A stretch of DNA of 64,000 bases from Burkholderia paludis (lineage in GTDB: Bacteria > Pseudomonadota > Gammaproteobacteria > Burkholderiales > Burkholderiaceae): the NCBI RefSeq assembly GCF_000732615.1, contig NZ_JPGL01000057.1, positions 1 to 64,000 on the forward strand, read 5' to 3'. The notes below the pieces were generated by a model, which had not been told where the DNA came from, searched no databases, and saw only the letters and a list, made by a program, of their open reading frames with translations. This document shows, in pieces, positions 29,506-37,778 of the stretch (its first letter is position 1; every line of letters begins with the position of its first letter). The position numbers and the translations under genes are program-made.

Positions 29506-29755
29506 GGGGCGGAGCCCCCTCAGCGGCGCAAACCTATTGTGGAAGCTAACCTGCGCGCCGCTGAGCCTCCCCCCAATGCTCCAGTGCGCATACGCTCACT
29601 CTGGACCGCTTCGCGGTCGGGCAGCCAGGGCGGCCGGTGACCGGCGCAATGGCTCGGATGCCTGCAGCGCCCACGGATATGCTTGGGGGAGGCTCGCGTG
29701 ACCGCCACGCAGAGGCGAGACACCGTCCAACGCGAGGGGGGGCGGAGCCCCCCCC
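29506..29755. repeat. Hairpin-rich block between rep and mob
   Basis: GGGGCGGAGCCCC at 29506-29518 recurs, lengthened, at 29736-29755 (seven G's, C, GGA, G, seven C's). Between them CAGCGGCGC (29521-29529) pairs with GCGCCGCTG (29555-29563). There is no credible ORF in this 250-bp span. The hairpins could be a terminator for mob, single-strand origin elements or part of a transfer origin. Confidence 0.6.
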
Positions 29756-29784
29756 TCCCAAGACACTGAGACTGGGTGGCTAGC

Positions 29785-30624
29785 TCAATCCCGCGCGATG
29801 CTTCGCTCATGTCTCCGTGGAGACTCAGCCAGGCCTAACTCACGGGCGAGGGCCGGCGCCTTTTCTGCGACTCGTCGACTCAGCACGGTGACACCTCTCA
29901 GCAGCCTCTCTGCGCGCTGTTCTGCGGCCGCCAGCCTGGCGTCTCGAGCGGCCTGCTCCCCATACCACCGTCGAATCGTCTGGTGGTCTGCGCATGAACC
30001 TTCGACGCCGCGCGCAAGTCCATGGTGCGCGCCGACCGACGCCGCAAAATCGCTCTGCATGGCTCTCAGCTTGGCCGGAGTACCTTGATAATGCGCCGCC
30101 GACAATCGGACACCTGCGACCTGGCCAAATTCGCGAGTCTCGCGCCGCTTGGTACCGTCTGCGTTCGTTCCAGCGATAACAGAGCGCCGACGTGTTCGGG
30201 CCGCAATATTGACCAGCGGGACAACATACGCAACCATGTGCGGCGCAGTCTCGTCGCGTTGAATATTCACTGCAATGACGTTCTCCGCGCCGTGACGCTT
30301 TTCGAGCCATACCAGCGCGTCACGGAAATACGCATCCGAATCGACCTTGCCACCACGTTCGGCGAACGCGTCCGCGTTTGCTGTCACGAGATATTCGATG
30401 CACAGCACAGGCTCTTTCGCCTTCTCCGTCGCCAGCCCAACCCGTCGCATTACGGCATCTGCCAGTTCGTCTGCGCTTCTGACCAAACGCCAATCGCTAT
30501 TAGTGCCGGTCCGTGCAGGATCAGCGTTCGGAGTGACGCTCTCCCGCCATGTGTGACGCCCGCTGGCCGTCACGGCAGCGAGGCTAGCGAGCTTAGCGGT
30601 TCTGATGATGACTGGATGGCTCAT
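29785..30624 (-). CDS. MobV-type relaxase (plasmid mobilization protein)
   Basis: 279 residues, shorter than typical MobV/Pre relaxases (about 400-500). The N-terminus (IIRTAKLASLAAVTASGRHT, then TPNADPARTG) and motif NIQRDETAPHMVAYVVPL near residues 120-137 are family-like. D124, E125 and H129 are kept, but the other two metal-site His of the usual HxDExxPHxH are Gln122 and Val131. A coiled-coil-like C-terminus follows. It would nick oriT for transfer by a helper conjugation system. The altered His sites may mean a variant or weakened enzyme. Confidence 0.75.
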   Translation of the reverse strand: MSHPVIIRTAKLASLAAVTASGRHTWRESVTPNADPARTGTNSDWRLVRSADELADAVMRRVGLATEKAKEPVLCIEYLVTANADAFAERGGKVDSDAYFRDALVWLEKRHGAENVIAVNIQRDETAPHMVAYVVPLVNIAARTRRRSVIAGTNADGTKRRETREFGQVAGVRLSAAHYQGTPAKLRAMQSDFAASVGAHHGLARGVEGSCADHQTIRRWYGEQAARDARLAAAEQRAERLLRGVTVLSRRVAEKAPALARELGLAESPRRHERSIARD

Positions 30625-30683
30625 ACGCCTGTATAGCTCCGGCGCACGAGCATGAGCGCCGGTTCAACGTATGTACTCACTAC

Positions 30684-30717
30684 GGAGGTTGTACGTTGCT
30701 GCGCAACTACAACCTCC
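30684..30717. promoter_or_regulatory. 34-nt palindrome, candidate oriT
   Basis: GGAGGTTGTA (30684-30693) pairs with TACAACCTCC (30708-30717), and inner GTTGC pairs with GCAAC. This gives 15 pairs with one bulged C and a 3-base loop. It lies 60 bp upstream of the relaxase start, where MobV transfer origins are usually found. The nick site was not identified. Confidence 0.5.
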
Positions 30718-30758
30718 TACGTTCGGCCCATCAGGGCGCAGCGCAGCACCCGCCCGCC

Positions 30759-30825
30759 GTGGACAACCTGCCCGCCCACAGCTCAGGGCTGTGGACGGCC
30801 GCCGCGCGGTCCGCAGGTTGTCCAC
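30759..30825. repeat. Nested inverted repeats upstream of mob
   Basis: GTGGACAACCTGC (30759-30771) and GCAGGTTGTCCAC (30813-30825) are perfect 13-bp arms. Between them CCACAGC (30776-30782) and GCTGTGG (30788-30794) form a second hairpin. The GTTGT/ACAAC core is shared with the palindrome at 30684. Together they make a structured region of about 140 bp with no ORF. Confidence 0.6.
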
Positions 30826-30923
30826 CGCTCCCCGGCGTGCAGCCTGCGGCGCGGGCGCCATTCAGGCGCCCCAAGTCGCACTTACGTGCCTGAGACGTGA
30901 GTCACACGTGCCATCGCCAAGTA

Positions 30924-31112
30924 TCACCTTTCCGGCATGGTCAGCGTGATGAGGAAGTTTGCCGGCAGGGCGACGGCGAGCAGAGGCAGGCCGATGGCTT
31001 GAACAGGTGGAAACAGCAAGCTACAGAGACCGATTTCAAGAGCAGTCATTGAGACGGCTGCGCTCAGACACAGGCTCGCGCGTTGGATGAATTTGTAGGT
31101 ACGTGGGGACAT
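30924..31112 (-). CDS. Small two-helix membrane protein of unknown function
   Basis: 62 residues starting MSPRTYKFIQRASL. Two hydrophobic segments (about 14-34 and 42-58, the latter GLPLLAVALPANFLITLT) suggest a small inner-membrane hairpin protein. The start at 31112 is supported by GGAG about 10 nt upstream; the frame is open a further 29 codons. I do not recognise it. It is island-borne, between mob and the integrase. Confidence 0.5.
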   Translation of the reverse strand: MSPRTYKFIQRASLCLSAAVSMTALEIGLCSLLFPPVQAIGLPLLAVALPANFLITLTMPER

Positions 31113-31259
31113 TGTTAGTAGCTCCGTAAAAGGCGATGCGCCTCTCACGTATAGCTCGCTGACAGCCAATGCTCGGAACTCCGTCGGCCAAGAAATCAAG
31201 GTTTTCCACGATTCGTCACATTGGAGACTTCATGCGCCGTGACGCAGCCTATACTCTGC

Positions 31260-31493
31260 ATGCGACACAAATACGACCACGTCACACTCGACCTGTTTTC
31301 AGATGCTGAAACAGTTCCTCAACCGCCTTCCACTGGCCGACTAAAGAAGATAGACGCGCTCAGTGAAGCTGAACGCGCCAAGCGCTACCGCGCGAGAAAG
31401 AAGGCCCGTTTGACCGAACTGCGAGACAAGACCGTTCCCGTAAGTTCGACACTGATTGACCTGTCCGCCCTCCCGGCATGGAAGCGTAAGTAA
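31260..31493 (+). CDS. Small basic island protein of unknown function
   Basis: 77 residues: MRHKYDHVTLDLFSDAET, then a strongly basic helix (ALSEAERAKRYRARKKARL) and a short C-terminal strand. The basic helix suggests nucleic-acid binding, perhaps a plasmid accessory or excision factor; this is a guess. ATG 31260 has no strong ribosome binding site. A TTG at 31221 would add 13 residues. Confidence 0.45.
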   Translation: MRHKYDHVTLDLFSDAETVPQPPSTGRLKKIDALSEAERAKRYRARKKARLTELRDKTVPVSSTLIDLSALPAWKRK

Positions 31494-31562
31494 CCACAGC
31501 ACTGACTTACGCCGCGCAGGGATTCGCGTCGCCGGATCGCCGTAGGCGATTCGGCCACACTC

Positions 31563-33407
31563 CTATGCGTCTCCGTCTTTGCTCTGCCTTTTGGTCCGGG
31601 ATGGGTTTCGAGTGGCCGGAACACGCTCGGACGCTGTGACGATTTTTGCCGGAACTGGTGTGGGCAGCGTCACGCCGTAGTCGAGTTTCGCCAACCGGGT
31701 CACCATTTCACTCAGGGGCAACAGCACAGTCTCGTCTTCATAGCCATCGGCGACGGCGTTATCCGACGATTCCTTGTGACCGCTGATGCAGCGCAGATTG
31801 ACGCCCTTCATACGGCCATGGGTGAGTAGGGTATGTCGGAATACGTGCGAGCCGCGTACCGCGTTGCCTAGTTCATTCTCTACGCCGTGCAGGCCAATGC
31901 TGCGCAAGTAGTTCGCTACGAACTTTCCTGGCGCCGCGCCCGCATTACCTTCTGTCGCCCTCCATTGAGGGAACAACCGTCGAACTCCGGCCTGCTTTGT
32001 TCGTTCAAGGTGTTCTGGCAAACCGAGGCGAACCAATTCGGCGTGCATCGGAATCGTACGTGGTCGGCCAGTCTTTACGGACTTCTTCACGTCCGGGTCA
32101 GGACTGTCACCAGGCTCATTCGTGAGTCGAAGCCACCAGAGTCCATCCCGGCATCCCCAATCCGACTGCGGATTAATCTGGCAGATTTCCCTTATACGAG
32201 CGCCGGTGTAAAGACCTATGGCCAGCAACCAGAACTGATGTACATAGGTCGGCCGGGCAACGATTTTCTTCATCCTCTTGCTGGAGAAAATCAGCTCAAT
32301 CTCGTGTTGCCGGAGCGCACGCTGTTTGCGTTCGGCCTGTGTGCGCGATCCGAGATACGAGATATTGGTCGTCAACGTTGTCGGGAACCCAACGTCCTGC
32401 CAATCTGCGACGGCGCGGTCGATGAAAATGCGCAGCGATGCGACATACGAACCATCATACGTCTTGAGGGCCAGTGTCTGTTTCCATTCACGGCTTGCCA
32501 TATCGCGGATGCCTAAGCCGTCCTTGCGCCGTAAAGCTGACCAATGAGGCGGCAGCTTCTGGACCGTGAGCAGGAAGTCTTTGATGTGGAACTGGCGTAG
32601 CTCGGTAACCGGCATATCCCCGACCACATCGAGGAAGGTCGGGAGAATGAAGTGGTGCTTTGTGTTCATCGCCCCCTGAGAAGGGGGTAGATGCTCAAGG
32701 AACTCGCGGATGACCGTTGACAATCGCGTGGTGTCCGACTGCGACGCTTGCTTCAGCCGTTTCAGTGGCTCGCCAGTCACGCGAATAGGCAATGGCTTGC
32801 CGGAGTATTCCGCTTCCAGAATATCCAGCCCCTCGCTATATGCACTCGCGTATTCAACGAGGAGGGTGCGCTCTTGAGCCGTACCGTGCAGGTCAGCAGC
32901 CAGACGGTATCCATTCCGACTGAGCGTCCCCGACAACATGTCTCTCCACCCATAGGCAGCAGCCTCGTCACCGAATTGTGCGAGTTTGGCCCAGCTTTGC
33001 AGCCGTTCGATTTCCTGGAGCTTTTGGCGAGGATTGACCGCGACACTGGCCCGGTAACGTTGCTCTCTGTCGCCGCGCTGGACTTGCTCGACGACTGTAG
33101 CGCGCAAGTGCGTAATGAAGTCGGAGGTAATCGCGGTGATGTCTGCGAGCGGCGGAGAAATCTGCGGGATCGCGGGTACATATTCGCCGCTTGGTCCTGG
33201 TTGCGCTGTTGCTGAAGCGCGCGCGTCGTCAATTTGACGGCCCGTCTCTACGGCGAGCTCATGGCAACGCTGGCTAGCGCGACGGTAGTCTCCGCCGAGT
33301 GTGTACTTGAATTCTCGCTTGCCGATGACAGGTCGCACATCGGCAGGAACTGCGCGCCGGAACAGGTAACCTGTCCCGTTTGGACTCTTTGACATGTATT
33401 GCGGCAT
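31563..33407 (-). CDS. int: Tyrosine-type site-specific integrase of the island
   Basis: 614 residues from ATG 33407. The C-terminal catalytic domain has Arg404 (YTGARIRE), His521/Arg524 (HVFRH), His544 (ISGHK) and nucleophile Tyr556 (DGYEDE), so it looks active. The long N-terminal half (PNGTGYLFRRAVPADVRPVI) is typical of large tRNA-targeting integrases. A GAGGA 9-10 nt upstream favours 33407. An ATG at 33479 gives 638 residues but abuts the tRNA terminator. It should catalyse recombination between the 17-bp att cores. Confidence 0.88.
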   Translation of the reverse strand: MPQYMSKSPNGTGYLFRRAVPADVRPVIGKREFKYTLGGDYRRASQRCHELAVETGRQIDDARASATAQPGPSGEYVPAIPQISPPLADITAITSDFITHLRATVVEQVQRGDREQRYRASVAVNPRQKLQEIERLQSWAKLAQFGDEAAAYGWRDMLSGTLSRNGYRLAADLHGTAQERTLLVEYASAYSEGLDILEAEYSGKPLPIRVTGEPLKRLKQASQSDTTRLSTVIREFLEHLPPSQGAMNTKHHFILPTFLDVVGDMPVTELRQFHIKDFLLTVQKLPPHWSALRRKDGLGIRDMASREWKQTLALKTYDGSYVASLRIFIDRAVADWQDVGFPTTLTTNISYLGSRTQAERKQRALRQHEIELIFSSKRMKKIVARPTYVHQFWLLAIGLYTGARIREICQINPQSDWGCRDGLWWLRLTNEPGDSPDPDVKKSVKTGRPRTIPMHAELVRLGLPEHLERTKQAGVRRLFPQWRATEGNAGAAPGKFVANYLRSIGLHGVENELGNAVRGSHVFRHTLLTHGRMKGVNLRCISGHKESSDNAVADGYEDETVLLPLSEMVTRLAKLDYGVTLPTPVPAKIVTASERVPATRNPSRTKRQSKDGDA

Positions 33408-33481
33408 CGTATGGTCCTCGATGACCGTACTCGCGCCGCTCTTCGTCTGTGCCAGTTTCTGTACCTGCTTCTGTACCATAC

Positions 33482-33532
33482 AAAAAACTTAACCCCTTGA
33501 ACTGTCGGTCATTCTGACGTTTCAAGGGGTTA
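33482..33532 (-). terminator. Island-borne replacement terminator for tRNA-Ser
   Basis: AACCCCTTGAA and TTCAAGGGGTT pair (11-12 bp) around an 18-19-base loop and are followed on the minus strand by TTTTTT. It begins about 10 bp after the tRNA 3' end and precedes int. Confidence 0.75.
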
Positions 33533-33541
33533 TTGGCAACT

Positions 33542-33558
33542 TGGCGGAGAGAGGGGGA
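33542..33558. repeat. Right attachment site, inside the tRNA-Ser 3' end
   Basis: Identical 17-bp core to 25289-25305. It encodes the 3' acceptor strand, discriminator and CCA of the tRNA, so the tRNA gene stays whole after integration. Confidence 0.88.
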
Positions 33559-33632
33559 TTCGAACCCCCGATAGGCGATTAACCTATACACGCTTTCCAG
33601 GCGTGCGACTTAAACCACTCATCCATCTCTCC
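33542..33632 (-). tRNA. serT: tRNA-Ser (anticodon GGA), CCA encoded
   Basis: 91 nt including CCA. Acceptor stem GGAGAGA pairs with TCTCTCC. The anticodon arm CACGC-CTGGAAA-GCGTG gives anticodon GGA. A long class II variable arm (ATAGG ... CCTAT) and T arm GGGGGTTCGAATCCCCC follow. It reads UCC/UCU serine codons. Its 3' end is the integration target of the island. The gene symbol is nominal. Confidence 0.95.
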
Positions 33633-33689
33633 GGAAGACCGAGAGTATAGCAAACTCTGGCGGCAACCCGCCACTCTCTTTGGAGCCCG

Positions 33690-35873
33690 TCAGAAATCCG
33701 TCGTCATCGACAGCCACACCGACCGCGGATCGCCCTGCGTCAGGTAGGCGCCGGTCGTCGACGACCAGTACGACTTGTTCGTGACGTTGCGCACGGTTGC
33801 GCGGAACGTCGTCTTCTTGCCGAACACTTCCGTCGCATAGCGCGCACCGAGATCGAAGCGGTCCCATGCCTGGATCGACATCGTGTTCGCGACGTCGAGG
33901 TACTGCGGCCCCGTGTGGATCCAGCGCGCGGTCAGCGTGACGCCGCGCAGCATCGGCACGTCGTATTCGGCGCCCGCGTTGAGCATGAACGACGGCACGC
34001 CGATCGGCCGGTTGCCGTCATTCGCGCCGCCTTCCGTGTTCTGCAGCGTCGCGTTGATGTACGTCGCGCCCGCGATCAGCCGCACGCCTTTCCACGGTTC
34101 GCCGTACACCGCCGTCTCGACGCCGCGGTGCCGCTGCGTGCCGTCGGCGCCGAACAGTTGCGACGTCGGATCGGTGTACGCCATCGGCTTCTCGATCTGG
34201 AACACCGCGAGCGACGCACCGTACTTGTCGGTGTCGTAGCGGATCCCTGCTTCGTATTGTTTCGACCGGAACGGGGACAGCGCCTGGCCCGCGTTGCGCG
34301 CCGTGTTCGGCGCAATCTCGCCCTGGGCGAGCGCCTCGCTGCGGTTCGCGAAGATCGACACGTTGCGCCACGGCTTCACGACGAGGCCGAATACCGGCGT
34401 CGTGATCGCGTCGCTATAGGTCGTCGTGACCGCGCCCGTGTAGTCGAAGTTGTCGACCGAGATCGACTGGCGGCGCGCGCCGATCGTGAACAGCACGCGA
34501 TCGTCGAGGAAGCCGAGCGTGTCGGACACCGCGACGCTGCGCAGCCAGGTCTTGGTGACCGTGCCCGGGTCGCTCATGTCGCCGCCGGTGTAGGCGGTCG
34601 GCGGGTAGGCGACCGGCGCCGGATCGTAGAGCGTGGTCGGGAACGCGCTCGACATCGTGTAGGCCGACTGGCTGTCGATGCGGATGAACGACGCGCCGGC
34701 CGTGACGAAGTGCGACACGGGGCCGGTCGTGAAGCGGCCGCGCACGCCGGCTTCGGCCGATTGCGCATCTTCCTTGTGCGGCACGCTCAGGCGCGAGCCG
34801 GTCGTGCCGGACGACGAGTAGGTCGGCGTGTAGTAGTCGCCGTGCTCGTTCGTGTGCCGGGCGCCGGCCGACACGTAGGCCGTCCACGCGGGCAGGAAAT
34901 CGTATTCGGCGCGCACGATCCCGACCGTGTCCTCGAGCTCGCTGAAGCTCCACGGCTGCGCGTAGTTGTGCGTCGCGGACGGCACGGACGGCAACTGGTT
35001 GCCGCTGATCAGCACGACAGGGCGCCCGTCGTCGATCCGCTGCCGCTGATACAGGAAGTCGCCGTACAGGCGCAGCTTGTCGCCGCGCCAGTCGAGCGAT
35101 ACGGCGGTCACGCTGCTGCGGCGGCGCTCGCCGTCGATGGCCGTGTCGCCGCCGCTGATCGACTGGTTCACGCGCACGCCGAACTGGCCTTCGCTGCCGA
35201 AGCGGCGGCCGATGTCGACGTGCGTGCCGATCGAACCGGACGTGGCGCCGTCGACGGTGACGCGCGTGAGCGGCTTGTCGTCCGCACGCTTCAACTGCAG
35301 GTTCACGCCGCCGCCGACCGCCGAGCCGTTCGGCGATGCGCCGCTCAGGAACGCATTCGCACCCTTGAGCACGTCGACGCGCTCGATCGCGTCGGTTTGG
35401 ACGAGCTGTCGCGGCGTGACGCCGTACAGGCCGTTCAGCGACACGTCGTCGCCGGCGAGCTGGAAGCCGCGGATGATGAACACCTGCGAGAAGTTGCCGT
35501 ACCCGGACCCGCTGCGCACGGCCGGATCGTTGTCGAGCACGTCGGCGAGCGTGCGCGCCTGCTGATCCTCGATCAGTTTCGAGGTGTAGGTGGTCATGCT
35601 GAACGGCACGTCGCTCGCCTTCTGCTGGCCGAGCACGCCGTAATCGGCGCCGCGCGCGACCTGACCGCCCGCATAGGTCGGCGCGAGATCGCCGGGCAGC
35701 GGCTCGGCGGCGCCGGTCACGTTGATCGACGGCAGCACGGTCGCATCCGGCGATGCGCCGGCGGCGGTGGAGGCAGCCTGCTGGGCAAGCGCGGCGGCGG
35801 GAAGTGCGCAGACGAGCGCAATGCCGAATGCAATCGGCGTGAGACGCCGGACGGGTAACGAAAGTGTCGACAT
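33690..35873 (-). CDS. TonB-dependent siderophore receptor
   Basis: 727-residue outer-membrane receptor. Signal peptide PIAFGIALVCALPAAALAQ is followed by a plug domain (SDVPFSMTTYTSKLIEDQQA, RSGSGYGNFSQVFIIRGF) and a 22-strand beta-barrel ending ...SVWLSMTTDF with the terminal Phe needed for assembly. It imports a ferric siderophore using TonB-ExbBD. The ligand is not evident; the FhuE/FpvA-like class is likely. ATG 35873 was chosen because it gives a complete signal peptide. A near-perfect Fur palindrome lies about 120 bp upstream. Confidence 0.92.
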   Translation of the reverse strand: MSTLSLPVRRLTPIAFGIALVCALPAAALAQQAASTAAGASPDATVLPSINVTGAAEPLPGDLAPTYAGGQVARGADYGVLGQQKASDVPFSMTTYTSKLIEDQQARTLADVLDNDPAVRSGSGYGNFSQVFIIRGFQLAGDDVSLNGLYGVTPRQLVQTDAIERVDVLKGANAFLSGASPNGSAVGGGVNLQLKRADDKPLTRVTVDGATSGSIGTHVDIGRRFGSEGQFGVRVNQSISGGDTAIDGERRRSSVTAVSLDWRGDKLRLYGDFLYQRQRIDDGRPVVLISGNQLPSVPSATHNYAQPWSFSELEDTVGIVRAEYDFLPAWTAYVSAGARHTNEHGDYYTPTYSSSGTTGSRLSVPHKEDAQSAEAGVRGRFTTGPVSHFVTAGASFIRIDSQSAYTMSSAFPTTLYDPAPVAYPPTAYTGGDMSDPGTVTKTWLRSVAVSDTLGFLDDRVLFTIGARRQSISVDNFDYTGAVTTTYSDAITTPVFGLVVKPWRNVSIFANRSEALAQGEIAPNTARNAGQALSPFRSKQYEAGIRYDTDKYGASLAVFQIEKPMAYTDPTSQLFGADGTQRHRGVETAVYGEPWKGVRLIAGATYINATLQNTEGGANDGNRPIGVPSFMLNAGAEYDVPMLRGVTLTARWIHTGPQYLDVANTMSIQAWDRFDLGARYATEVFGKKTTFRATVRNVTNKSYWSSTTGAYLTQGDPRSVWLSMTTDF

Positions 35874-35993
35874 GGGACGCAAATCGGATGTGATCGGTGA
35901 TCCGTCCCAGGGCGGCAAATTGGAATCCGGGCGGGGTGACGCGCCCGCTCTGTCGCGGGCATGTTTTTATCGAGCGGCGGAGTCTAGCGTAAA

Positions 35994-36008
35994 CGAGAAT
36001 CATTGTCG
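35994..36008. promoter_or_regulatory. Fur box upstream of the siderophore receptor
   Basis: CGAGAATCATTGTCG is symmetric about the central C and extends to AAAC/GTTT at 35991-36011. It fits the 7-1-7 Fur layout and implies iron repression of the receptor. The rest of the 454-bp space before the LysE gene (36009-36327) is non-coding apart from the LysE ribosome binding site. Confidence 0.75.
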
Positions 36009-36327
36009 TTTAAAGACTGTTATTTCCTACTATTTGGGATGTCGTTCGATAAATTGGACATAAGGTGGCGGCGAGCGGGAGTTGCCGCATCGTTCCGGCG
36101 CGATGCCGGGCAGGGCGGCGCGCCGGAGCCGCTCGCGTGGCCGAGCGGGTGCAACGAAGCCGCGCCAGGATCGCCGGTCACGACTGGCGTCGCAAGAAGG
36201 TCGAGCGGACATCGGGGCGAGCGTGCGATCATGGGCCGTCCGCATTCGTCGCATCAAACAGGCCCGCGCGGCCGGTCGCGACGATGCCATTCGTCCGCAC
36301 GCCCTCGCCAAAAGGAACGCCTACGTC

Positions 36328-36960
36328 ATGTCGCTCTCCGCCTTGCTCGCCTTTGCCCTGATCCTGTCCGTCGGCGTCGCGACCCCCGGCCCGACGGTGC
36401 TGCTCGCGATGAGCAACGGCTCGCGGTACGGATTGCGTCACGCTCTGGTCGGCATGCTCGGCGCCGTGACCGCCGACGTCTTGCTCGTCGCGCTGGTCGG
36501 ATTCGGCCTCGGCGTGCTGCTCGAAGCGTCGGAAACGGCGTTCGTGACGCTGAAGCTGCTCGGGGCGGCGTGGCTCGCGTACGTCGGCGTCCGGATGCTG
36601 ATGTCGAGCGGGGGCGCCCCGGTCGGGCAGGCGGCGTGCGTGCCCGCGACGCCCGATCGCCGGACGGCCTTCCTGAAGAGCTTTTTCGTCGCGATGAGCA
36701 ACCCGAAGTACTACCTGTTCATGTCCGCACTGCTGCCGCAGTTCGTCGACCGGTCGCACGCGATCGCGCCGCAATACGCGATCCTCGCGGCGACGATCGT
36801 CGTGGTCGACGTGATCGGGATGACCGGCTACGCGCTGCTCGGCGTGCATTCGGTGCGCGTGTGGAAAGCGGCGGGGGAGAAGTGGCTGAACCGCGTCAGC
36901 GGGTCGCTGCTGCTGATGCTCGCGGGGTACGTCGCGCTGTACCGGAAGGCCTCGCACTGA
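36328..36960 (+). CDS. LysE/RhtB family amino acid exporter
   Basis: 210-residue inner-membrane protein with about six helices. Signature N-terminus FALILSVGVATPGPTVLLAM and central FLKSFFVAMSNPKYYLFM are typical of LysE/RhtB exporters of amino acids or homoserine lactones. AAAAGGA lies about 11 nt before ATG 36328; the longer upstream frame has no family match. The substrate is unknown. Confidence 0.87.
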   Translation: MSLSALLAFALILSVGVATPGPTVLLAMSNGSRYGLRHALVGMLGAVTADVLLVALVGFGLGVLLEASETAFVTLKLLGAAWLAYVGVRMLMSSGGAPVGQAACVPATPDRRTAFLKSFFVAMSNPKYYLFMSALLPQFVDRSHAIAPQYAILAATIVVVDVIGMTGYALLGVHSVRVWKAAGEKWLNRVSGSLLLMLAGYVALYRKASH

Positions 36961-37009
36961 CGCGGCGATGCAGCGGACAAGACAATAGCGGCACGGCGGC
37001 GGCGCGGCG

Positions 37010-37426
37010 ATGAAGCCGATCGATCGGTTCGTGCTCGAGACGCATGACGGCCCCTACGCGTCATGGCCGCCGCGCACGCATGTGCTCGTCGACGGCATGC
37101 GGTGCGGGCTAGCCGTTTCCGGCTATGTGCTGCTGCGCCAGTTCGAGACGCCGGCGGGGTATCTGCTCGTGACCGACTACGACTGCCCGTTCGAGGAAGC
37201 CGTTACGTTCACGCTCGTGTCGAAGGCGCCGCTGAAAGTGCGCGCGCAACACACGGTCGGCGCGATGTACGCGTCATGCCATCTCGACGATCTCACGTGG
37301 GTCGACGAACGGCATTTCAGCGCGACTTTCGTCGATGTCGAAGGGCGCTGGGCGTTCGAGATTCGCGACCGTGCCGTGCCGTTCATCCTGCCCGGGCTCC
37401 GGGTGCGCCGCGTGCCGAACCGATAG
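37010..37426 (+). CDS. Conserved-looking hypothetical protein
   Basis: 138 residues, cytoplasmic, beta-rich (GYLLVTDYDCPFEEAVTFTL, HFSATFVDVEGRWAFEIRDR) with a Pro-rich C-terminal tail. It has good codon use for this genome and clean boundaries, so it is probably real. I do not recognise a domain. It lies between the LysE gene and the Tel/Ter operon. Confidence 0.6.
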   Translation: MKPIDRFVLETHDGPYASWPPRTHVLVDGMRCGLAVSGYVLLRQFETPAGYLLVTDYDCPFEEAVTFTLVSKAPLKVRAQHTVGAMYASCHLDDLTWVDERHFSATFVDVEGRWAFEIRDRAVPFILPGLRVRRVPNR

Positions 37427-37778
37427 CGCGCGAGCGGCGATCGCAGGCGTCCTGCCAGCGCTTGAGTGTCATCCGGAAGGCGCAAAATCGCACGGTTTCA
37501 ATTTTCTTTCGCATCGGTCGGTGTGTAAGTTTCGGCGTGTCCGGAGCCGGCTCGCGCCACGCCGGAAGCGGCGCGAGCGGCGTCGGCTGGACATCGCGTT
37601 CGCACCGCACATTACAAAATGAATGGAAAGTGAAAGAATTCATTCTCTTGACGCGATGCGTCCGGGCCATTTATTGTCCGTCTGCCGTCCGTGAGAGAGC
37701 ACGGGGGCAATCTCGGATGCGCGTCTCGCGCGCACGACAACACGCAGCAAGAAGCAGAAAAGGAAACGTGGTAGCCAC
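37427..37778. other. Leader region of the Tel/Ter operon
   Basis: 352 bp without a gene. The second half is AT-richer and holds the candidate promoter at 37648-37677, followed by a ~100-nt untranslated leader. Confidence 0.5.
37648..37677 (+). promoter_or_regulatory. Candidate sigma-70 promoter of the Tel/Ter operon
   Basis: TTGACG (37648-37653), an 18-bp spacer and TATTGT (37672-37677) match the consensus at 5/6 and 4/6. It lies about 100 bp upstream of the TelA start. Confidence 0.5.

Larger units (their letters stand above)
25289..33558. mobile_element. Integrative mobilizable element in tRNA-Ser(GGA)
   Basis: Bounded by 17-bp perfect direct repeats, with an integrase gene next to the intact tRNA. 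The element measures 8,253 bp from one repeat start to the next. It carries integrase, MobV-type relaxase, TrfA-like Rep with iterons, hairpin-rich non-coding blocks and a three-gene cargo (YaaC-like, proteasome-like and trypsin-like proteins). The left part is visibly AT-richer, with rarer codons than the flanking genes. No conjugation (type IV secretion) genes are present, so transfer would need a helper. The integrated-plasmid origin is inferred from Rep plus Mob. Confidence 0.88.

Noticed and set aside
29595..29701. Small ORFs between rep and mob as genes
   Set aside because: Several short frames exist on both strands, but none has a ribosome binding site or resemblance; the block is better explained by hairpins.
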